From Pictodentalium vernedei (taxonomy: Eukaryota; Mollusca; Scaphopoda; Dentaliida; Dentaliidae), in the NCBI GenBank assembly GCA_031216915.1, contig CM062292.1, positions 208,341,262 to 208,405,261 of the forward strand: DNA of 64,000 nucleotides, read 5' to 3'. Below, one piece after another: positions 55,790-64,000 of this stretch. The notes beneath the pieces were generated by a model, which was not told the origin of the DNA, searched no databases, and saw only the letters and a list, made by a program, of their open reading frames with translations. The position numbers and the translations under genes were made by a program. Within the stretch, counting starts at the first letter, position 1; each line of letters starts with the position of its first letter.

Positions 55790-56095
55790 ACCAGAAGCTC
55801 GTTTTTTACATTTTTTTCCCAATCAGTTTCAACGTTTGACTGTTATTCTCTCTTGAAACCCATTTAAAAATTAGAAAACGGCCTTTTTCACTATCTTTTG
55901 ATGTTCTGTAACTTTTCATCTTTATATTATATCAACAGTGCGCGCATCATGATATACAATACAGACACTGTCCTTTCCATTAATATAAACGCCTGGGAGG
56001 TACAATTTCCTATTTATTTTCCTGGGAAGAATAAAAAACTTCGAAATACTGTAAAAACACATTCTCTGAACAAATAGGTAAAGTGGACACTCAGT
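55790..56095 (+). repeat. Host repeat copy 2, middle part
   Basis: 'cagaagctcgttttttacat', 'cagtttcaacgtttgactgt' and 'tattctctcttgaaac' match 45088-45165. After that it matches 50312-50487, with no element F between, so this is the empty site for F. The minisatellite follows. Confidence 0.82.
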
Positions 56096-59000
56096 TAGTG
56101 TTGATAGATGTGATACTGATGGATACCCTTAATGCTTAATGACGGATTATCTGTGATACTGGTGGATACCATTGATGCTTAATGACGGATTATCTGTGAT
56201 ACTGGTGGATACCCTTAATGACGGACTATCTGTGATACTGGTAGATACCCTAAATGATGGATTATCTGTGATACTGATAGATACCCCTAATGATGGATTA
56301 TCAGTGATACTGATAGATACCCTTAATGATGGATTAATGACGGATTATCAGTGATACTGATAGATACCCTAAATGACGGATTATCTGTGATACTGGTAGA
56401 TACCCTAAATGACGGATTATCTGTGATACTGTTTAGATACCCTTAATGATCGATTATCTGTGATACTGATAGATACCCCTAATGACGGATTGTCAGTGAC
56501 ACTGATAGATACCCTTAATGATGGATTATCTGTGATACTGATAGATACCCCTAATGATGGATTATCAGTGATACTGATAGATACCCTTAATGATGGATTA
56601 TCAGTGATACTGATAGATACCCTTAATGATGATCAGTGATACTGATAGATATCCTTAATGATGGATTATCCGTGATACTGATAGATATCCTTAATGATGG
56701 ATTATCCGTGATACTGATAGATACCCTTAATGATGATCAGTGATACTGAACGATATCCTTAATGATGGATTATCCGTGATACTGATAGATATCCTTAATG
56801 ATGGATTATCAGTGATGCTGATAGATACCCTTAGTGATGATCAGTGATACTGATAGATACCCTTAATGATGGATTATCGGTGATATTGATAGACACCTTT
56901 AATGATGGATTATCAGTGATACTGATAGATACCCTTAATGATGGATTATCGGTGATATTGATAGATACCTTTAATGATGGATTATCAGTGATACTGATAG
57001 ATACCCTTAATGATGATCAGTGATACTGATAGATATCCTTAGTGATGGATTATCTGTGATACTGATAGATATCCTTAATGATGGATTATCTGTGATAGTG
57101 ATAGATACCCTTAATGATGATCAGTGATACTGATAGATATCCTTAATGATGGATTATCTGTGATACTGATAGATATCCTTAATGATGGATTATCGGCGAT
57201 ATTGATAGATACCTTTAATGATGGATTATCAGTGATACTGATAGATGCCCTTAATGATGATCAGTGATACTGATAGATATCCTTAGTGATGGATTATCTG
57301 TGATACTGATAGATACCCTTAATGATGGATTATCCGTGATACTGATAGATACCCTTAATGATGGATTATCAGTGATAGGATAATACCCTTAATGATGGAT
57401 TATCAGTGATATGGATACATACTCTTCATGATGGATTATCAGTGATACTGATAGATACCCTTAATGGTGGATTATCTGTGATACTGATGATGATACCCCC
57501 AATGACGGATTATCAGTGATACTGATGGATACCCTTAATGATGGATTATCCGCGATACTGATAGATACCCTTAATGACGGATTATCAGTGATACTGGTGG
57601 ATACCATTCATGACGGATTATCTGTGATACTGATGGATACCCTTAATGATGGATTATCAGTGATACTGATAGATACCCTCAATGACGGATTTTCTGTGAC
57701 AGTAATGGATACCCTTAATGGTGGATTATCTATGATAGTGCTATATACCCTTAATGGCGGATTATCAATGATACTGGTGGATACCCTTAATGACGGATTA
57801 TCAGTGATACTGATGGATACCCTTAAGATGGATTATCTGTGATACTGATAGATACCCTTAATGATGGATTAATGATGGATTATCGGCGATATTGATAGAT
57901 ACCTTTAATGATGGATTATCAGTGATACTGATAGATGCCCTTAATGATGATCAGTGATACTGATAGATATCCTTAGTGATGGATTATCTGTGATACTGAT
58001 AGATACCCTTAATGATGGATTATCCGTGATACTGATAGATACCCTTAATGTTGGATTATCAGTGATAGGATAATACCCTTAATGATGGATTATCAGTGAT
58101 ATGGATACATACTCTTCCTGGTGGATTATCAGTGATACTGATAGATACCCTTAATGGTGGATTATCTGTGATACTGATGATGATACCCCCAATGACGGAT
58201 TATCAGTGATACTGATGGATACCCTTAATGATGGATTATCCGCGATACTGATAGATACCCTTAATGACGGATTATCAGTGATATGGTGGATACCATTCAT
58301 GACGGATTATCTGTGATACTGATGGATACCCTTAATGATGGATTATCAGTGATACTGATAGATACCCTCAATGACGGATTATCTGTGACAGTAATGGATA
58401 CCCTTAATGGTGGATTATCTATGATAGTGCTATATACCCTTAATGGCGGATTATCAATGATACTGGTGGATACCCTTAATGACGGATTATCAGTGATACT
58501 GATGGATACCCTTAAGATGGATTATCTGTGATACTGATAGATACCCTTAATGACGGATTAACTGTCACACTGATTGGTACCCTTAATGACGAATTATCTG
58601 TGATACTAATGGATACCCTTAAGGCGGATTATCTGTGATACTGATGGATGCCCTTAATGACGGATTATCTCCGATACTGATAGATACCCTTAAATGCGGA
58701 TTATCAGTGATACCCTTAATGGCGGATTATCTTGATGATTATCTATGATACTGACATATACCCTTAATGATGGATTATCTATGATAATGACAGATACACT
58801 TAATGACGGATTATCTGTGACACTGATAGATACCCTTAATGATTATCCATGATACCGATAGATTACCTTAATGACGGATTATCAGTGCTACTGATAGATA
58901 CCCTTAAAACGAACTATCTGTGACACTGGTGGATACCCTTAACGACGGATTATCTGTAATACTGATATATACCCTTAATGACGGATTGTCTGTGATACTG

Positions 59001-59720
59001 ACAGGTACCCTTAATAGCGGATTATCTGTGATACTGACAGATACCCTTAATGGCGGATTATCTGTGATACTGACAGACACCCCTAATGGCGGATTATCTG
59101 TGATACTGTTGGATACCCTTAATGACGTATTATCAGTGATACCGATAGATACCCTTAATGGCGGATTATCGGTGTCACTGATAGATACCCTTAATGTCTG
59201 ATTATCTGTGGTACTGATGGATACTCTTAACGACGGATTATCAGTTGTACTGATAGATCCCCTTAATGGCGGATTATCTGTGATACTGATAGATACCATT
59301 AATGACGGATTACCTGTGATACTGATGGATACCCTTAATAACGAATTATCTGTGACACTGATGGATACCCTTAATGACGAATTATCTGTGATACTGATGG
59401 ATTCCCTTAAGACGGATTATCTGTGATACTGATGGATACCCTTAAGACGGATTATCTGTGATACTGATGGATGCCGTTAATGACGGATCATCTGTGATAC
59501 TGATAGATACCCTTAATAACGGATTATCAGTGATACTGATAGATACCCTTAATTACGGATTATCTGTGATACTGGTGGATACCCTTAATGACGAATTATC
59601 TGTGATACTGATGGATACCCTTAAGACGGGTTATCTGTGATACTGATGGATGGCCTTAATGACGGATTATCTGTGATACTGATAGATACCCTTAAATGCG
59701 GATTATCAGTGATAACTAAC
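56096..59720 (+). repeat. 36-bp minisatellite (~3.6 kb, about 100 units)
   Basis: The unit is GATAGATACCCTTAATGATG followed by GATTATCAGTGATACT (36 bp), with 32-bp variants lacking GATT and several other indels. Because 36 is 3 x 12, long stretches are open and translate to a 12-residue repeat (ILIDTLNDGLSV), giving frames such as 57516-57842, 58283-58531 and 58904-59299 (minus). The 32-bp variants break the frame repeatedly and no promoter, signal or splice logic is visible, so I treat it as non-coding. Two subregions exist: T/A-variant units (56.6-57.5 kb) and GGCGG/ACGG-type units (58.5-59.7 kb). Confidence 0.95.
57181..58545 (+). repeat. ~690-bp segmental duplication inside the minisatellite
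   Basis: 57181-57856 and 57871-58545 share the same series of unit variants, including the unusual 'tgataggataatacccttaa', 'atatggatacatactcttc', 'gatgatgataccccc' and 'gtgctatatacccttaatgg'. The offset is 689-690 bp. Differences by eye are few, so the duplication is recent compared with unit divergence. Confidence 0.88.
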
Positions 59721-59721
59721 T

Positions 59722-59885
59722 GTGAACTAACTGCTTGTTGTTTTCGTATATTAAAAGTAACAAAGTAACTATCTCACAAGTCTAGATTTGATACTTGGAC
59801 TAATGTCACACACTCGATCGGTTATACAATGACAATTTCAAACCGCAAAATTCGCGCGTTGAACTCTGCCACGCAAGATTGGATT
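59722..59885 (-). repeat. Host repeat segment Y, inverted relative to copy 1
   Basis: The reverse complement of 59765-59885 aligns with 50487-50600. 'ttgttttcgtatattaaaag' beside it matches the hairpin arm at 51310. In copy 2 the minisatellite therefore separates segment X from an inverted Y. Confidence 0.75.
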
Positions 59886-61410
59886 GGTCTAATTCCTGAT
59901 GGCATTATGGGAACATTTGCTTCTGGAAATTTTGATATTTCGACACAATTTACGATATAAATCACTGCTCCTTAAAAAGGTACTGGCTGATGCAGTGAAG
60001 ATGACGAACAAAATCCGGTGCAAAAGATTTGTTGGTTACAAATTTTAGAGTCCCCAAATGTTACCGCTTCTGCGTGAGAAGACTTCGCGCTAACAATGAT
60101 GCCATTTCATTTTGATAAACGTCGTGAGCTCCCCGCCACGTGACCAACAACTACTCCTGACCGGAACCCGAGATCCGGATATCGATAGCGAACAAGAGTA
60201 CTTGCATCCTATACAGCTTGTGTTGATGTGCATGGGAATATTTGTTTAACAGGTCTACTACCAAGTGACTCTGCCGAATGCCGCAGAATTAACACTAAAT
60301 ATTTCTACTTGTTGATGCTTCCTGGTAAGTGGAACATTCCCAGAGTGGAAGAACAAAGTCGTCGTGCCCCCCCCCCCCCTTCCCCCGCCAAAAGTAATCA
60401 ACTGTCCACAATAAAACGCCTTGTAAAACATAGAGTGATAAACATTCAGTTCGCAAACTTAGTTGAGATATTTTTTGCTTGTGCAAATGTGTTTCTAGCG
60501 TTTAGGATGCTTATCTCATCCCTTCAGAGCAACATGGTGCGACTTCCTATGCTTTAACATTGCAGATGGCGTCTTTTTGCACCCTAACGACGAACCGCTG
60601 TGGACTGGGGGGGGGGGGGGGGCTCGACATGGGGGCCACAGTCTGCCCGTTATGTCGAGCCCCCACTGTCGGGGAAACCTCGTCGAGAAAAATACATGCT
60701 GAATTAAAAATAAATGCCAGTTCTGGAGAAAAAAAGTTCATGACGGATACTATTGGGAAAGAGTTTATCATATGACTCAATAAAAAGATCAAAATGTGAG
60801 TGATAACATCATAGCACACTTCCAATAATTTCAAATTAATACCCAGTATGCCAACCAAAGGCTCCAACTGACGTGAATTTGTTTTACCCGGGAAGGCCCC
60901 GAAGTCTCAGTGGGAGGAGAATACCTCAGCCCACACACTCTCCATCTGGACACGCTCCTACATCTCCTGTCGGAGATTTTCTGGTGCCACCCTGCAAAAT
61001 CCACTGAGCAAGTCAGTGGTTACGTACCACGTGTTGAAAGTAATGATTACCCAATTAATTCATGGTGTCTACTGGTTGTGCGTTCTTCGAACGTCACTGG
61101 TAGCCACTGTCTGACTAATATTTGGTCACTTCCACATTTTTTCCATTAACCTAAAAGGTTCACCTTCTCTCTGAAAATCAAGGACGGGGCTGCATTGCTG
61201 CCTGGTGAACGGTTCCTACACTATGTGTTGTGTAATTGTTCCTGTATCGTTAGCTTTGGAGAGGAACATATTTCATTGTTCATTGTCTACCACCCCGGGA
61301 GTCACTTCAGTTTTTTTTTCACATAGCTGACCTCTTCTTCTTCAAGCGGAAATCGTAATATTGCGCTATTTTGTCCTTAGCACACAATGGCGCACACTCA
61401 GAAAAATTTA
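59886..61410. other. No supported gene; hairpin at 60613-60665
   Basis: GGGGGCTCGACAT pairs with ATGTCGAGCCCCC next to a G15 run (60607-60622). C13 near 60367. The frames 60228-60557, 60547-60867 (minus) and 60910-61149 have no recognisable domain. Confidence 0.35.
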
Positions 61411-62167
61411 GGTTCTCCATAGGTATTCTGGAATACCTGGGCGCCTGGAAAAACCTATAACGTTGATTTTTAATAGCCCCCTTCCCCCCTATCCCCATTT
61501 CAATTCTCGCGTCGAGTTCAAAAGTGCCAGTTTATCATTAAGAATAAGAGTTGCAGTCCCTAACCCGAGCGCCATCTGAAAATGATGTCTGCAACAGTGA
61601 CGGCGTGGTCAAAAGATATGGTTGTTGACTGGCTCCAAAGGATCGATTTGAAAGAACTGATAGGTGTTTTGAAGGTTAGCAAGAATTGTAAGACTACAGA
61701 AAATACTTAACACACTGACCAGTAATACTGATCCGTGTACTGGCATTTACGTAAACTCATGAGACGAAGATGGGTCAGCTCAGTTGCACAGCATCCAGTT
61801 CTGTGAAGATCACGTTGCCTTAGAAGAGGCTTCGTTTTCAGCTGAGTGGAAATTTCTATTTTATTTTTCCAAAAACACATTGGTTTGATATTCTGGAATT
61901 CCTCAGTTTTAGCATTGCAACTTAAGGGAGCCGTTATGTTTGGTATTCTAGAGTACTCAAGAACCCAGCCATTCTGGCAACCAGTATTTTTGGTATTCTG
62001 GAGTACCCAACAAGTTTTGGTATCTGATAGTACCAATCTTGGTACTCTGGAGAACCAATACATTTGATATTCTGGAATACCAAATTTACTTAGGTATTCT
62101 ATAGTACCTTTATTTTGGTACTCCTATGGTGGCAAGTGGAGTACCAAATTTGATACTCAGGAAAACC
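61411..62167 (+). repeat. Array of ~16-bp mini-palindromes (GGTATTCTGGAATACC type)
   Basis: GGTATTC-TG-GAATACC occurs at 61422-61437. Variants start at 61887, 61942, 61992, 62019, 62041, 62066, 62093, 62117 and 62152, the later ones 22-27 bp apart (last step 35). Most keep self-complementarity although the sequence varies (GGTACTC..., GATATTC..., GGTATTCTATAGTACC). A 29-base variant at 62117-62145 keeps complementary ends around a longer loop. Confidence 0.8.
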
Positions 62168-63540
62168 TGGATTTTTAAGAGTGAATTTTGTGTTAGAAAT
62201 CTTCGAGGACAAATTTTGCAAATTTTCTTCATCCTGTCACAAAACATTCTTCAAAAAAATCTGGTTAAACTTTCTGTAAAATATTGACAAGATGCTTGGA
62301 GAAAAATAAACCAAGATTCTGTCTATGGTAAAATGCGTTTATGGAAACATCGGTAGCGAAAGAGTGGGATGCTTCCAATTGCTACACCTGAGTGAGCTTA
62401 CGCCTAAATTATGCGTCTATGTCTTCCTTGTTTGAAAGAAGGTTTACGGATATCAGCGCCACCAGATTCTTGGAATGTTCCCCGATACTTTTGGGCTATC
62501 GCACGCTCCTGTTCAGGTCAGAGCCCCTTACTGGTGAAGAAATTGCTTTTTTATCTTCGACGGCGTGCAGGGCCTGGAGAGAGGTGTCCTGTGGTCCTCT
62601 TTCTTTATGGATATATTGTGTCAGTATGTACGACCCGTGGTACTAGAATTTGAGCAGTCGTCAAAACGGGCAACATTTCAGGAGACGTAGGTCTTCGTAG
62701 AAACGGAAGCAAGTGGATGTTCAAGTCGCGACATACGCATGTATTATGCAGTGACTTGTTCCTATATCACCCAGTACAACTTATTTTCACATTTCATCGA
62801 TCATAGTTCTTTTGCTGAAATACAAAGCACGCTCCCCGAAAATGTTTGATAAAAAGCGATGCTAATGGTGTCCCTCCTCGGGATTTGGGTGTTAGTACTC
62901 GCTACTTCCAGAGACGTAATTTATTTCTCCAATTACAATCTATTATATTCTACACCACCCTCTTCGTGTAACTTCTTTCATGCAATTCTGTTGTTCCTGT
63001 AGAAACGACTATATACATAAGCTTAAAAGTTTACTGCCGAATCCAAGAACAATTGTACCATGTTTACGCCATCATATTCTGAAGTTTAGAAATAAAGATA
63101 ATTTAAACTAAATAAGGTATTCAAATTCTTTTTTTCCTCTGGGGATCATGACAACGAATCCCTAGCCAGAAAACGCACGAGGAGTCCATTCTGGGTAATG
63201 CTCCGCATGTATCAATATCATGCATCTCCAAAACAAATCAGAGATTTAATCATAACTGCCCATCTGAATAATGATATTTATAACTTGGCAGGAATATTAT
63301 GTGAATGATGGTATACGGAACCCAAGGTATCAACCCAGTCTTCAACATTAATTTTATCTGGCCCTATTATCTTGAGTCGAGTGTAGTATCTGACTTAAAA
63401 CCCTCTTCTTATTTTAATGCGATAAAAATATCAAATAATTTTATCACATCGGGGAGAATAAAAATTGGAAATATGAACCGTTTTTCGTCGGTGAATTATC
63501 GTTCGGGATAACTCATCGGAGGCAATAGCACACAGACCAC
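62168..63540. other. No supported feature
   Basis: The overlapping frames 62392-62646 and 62411-62653 are in two phases of the same sequence with no recognised domain. No repeat identified. Confidence 0.3.
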
Positions 63541-63655
63541 AAGTCCAAACATGGCTTGAAAGACCGTATTTTATGTTTTTGGTTTGGTACGTCCTTTGAA
63601 AGGACGTACCAAACCAAAAAAATAAAATACGGTCTTCAGAGCCATGTTTGGACTA
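63541..63655. repeat. Nearly perfect ~115-bp palindrome
   Basis: AAGTCCAAACATGGCT..AGACCGTATTTTAT..GGTTTGGTACGTCCTTT and its complement with only a few mismatches and essentially no loop. GACCAC occurs close to both outer ends (about 63535 and 63659). Confidence 0.88.
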
Positions 63656-64000
63656 GCTGACCACTAATATTTTAGTAGAAATTTGTGGTAAAAACCGCTC
63701 GGGTAAGTTTGAAATTTTGCACTGGAACAATAACTTCGTATTTATTATTTTTTGATTTTTAATATGTCGCACCGTCGAAGTCTAATGTGATCTTTCGTTT
63801 TTCCAGCAGCAAAGTTCAGCGAGAGACTCTCGCTGAACGGTTGGACCTCGATTAAAGATCAAATTTCCCCACCTAGTTCCTACTTCCGATTGACAGTTGT
63901 GTAAAACACATTTTTCTTCATTCTGGTGGTCAGTTTCTTGCAAATAAATCGATATTTTGAATTATTTAGGCGTCATTTGCACTGCAATTTTTTCAACTCG
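63656..64000. other. No supported gene; small stem at 63817-63835
   Basis: CAGCGAGAG-A-CTCTCGCTG is a perfect short stem. Nothing else is recognised up to the window end. Confidence 0.35.

Noticed and set aside
56172..59640. Possible 12-residue repeat protein (ILIDTLNDGLSV)
   Set aside because: Frames are broken by 32-bp variants and stops, are open on both strands, and lack a plausible start context or flanking exons.
61887..62167. CRISPR-like array of palindromic repeats
   Set aside because: Repeats are too short and variable, spacers are ~10 bp and not unique inserts, and the setting is a eukaryotic genome; better described as a hairpin minisatellite.

Overview
This window looks like a gene-poor, repeat-dense stretch of animal nuclear DNA. 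I could support no intact host protein-coding gene, rRNA gene or functional tRNA gene. The source is most likely a marine invertebrate, and a mollusc is my best guess. The reasons are Pol III (tRNA-derived) SINEs with AAAT tails, a Tc1-type and a hAT-type transposase relic, many MITEs, and several elements with tandem cores, an ACGG/ACAG-type microsatellite and hairpin ends. Those elements resemble in layout the bivalve 'pearl' / Helitron-associated (HINE) elements. The species call is inference; no marker gene is present.

Layout. 1-9 kb: a TTAA-flanked MITE, a degenerate ~96-bp tandem array, a palindrome, two SINEs and a clean 128-bp tandem array (5.8-7.0 kb). 9.6-13.3 kb: poly-G tandem units, hairpin-ended element A, and a second array family ending in a (GACA)n microsatellite, all bracketed by a strikingly conserved 53-bp direct repeat. 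13.7-14.4 kb: a promoter-like dispersed repeat and a TTAA MITE. 15.4-20.5 kb: two adjacent hairpin-ended elements (B and C); C has about 19 tandem units of ~145 bp. 22-24.2 kb: a 15-bp minisatellite interrupted by a MITE, then a dead Tc1 transposon. 24.8-39.4 kb: SINEs, TTAA MITEs and a 3.8-kb TTAA-flanked element with ~300-bp inverted ends, abutted on both sides by other TTAA elements. 40.2-41.8 kb: a long inverted repeat carrying NRF1-, YY1- and CRE-like motifs. 43-56 kb: elements D, F and E, with a hAT element nested in F. F and E lie in two copies of the same host repeat, so each site has an empty counterpart. 56.1-59.7 kb: a 36-bp minisatellite with an internal ~690-bp duplication. 61.4-63.7 kb: an array of ~16-bp mini-palindromes and a nearly perfect 115-bp palindrome.

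The strongest unifying observation is a modular family of non-autonomous elements (A-F). Members begin with a small hairpin followed by a short box, carry different tandem cores and end in a terminal hairpin plus CTAA. In all five members with both ends visible, the 5' and 3' boxes are perfectly complementary although the box sequence differs between members. The second theme is a swarm of TTAA-target (piggyBac-like) MITEs of at least three terminal types. Long homopolymeric G/C runs are also unusually frequent. Protein-like reading frames here are almost all by-products of tandem repeats; the only recognisable protein relics are the Tc1, hAT and LINE fragments.
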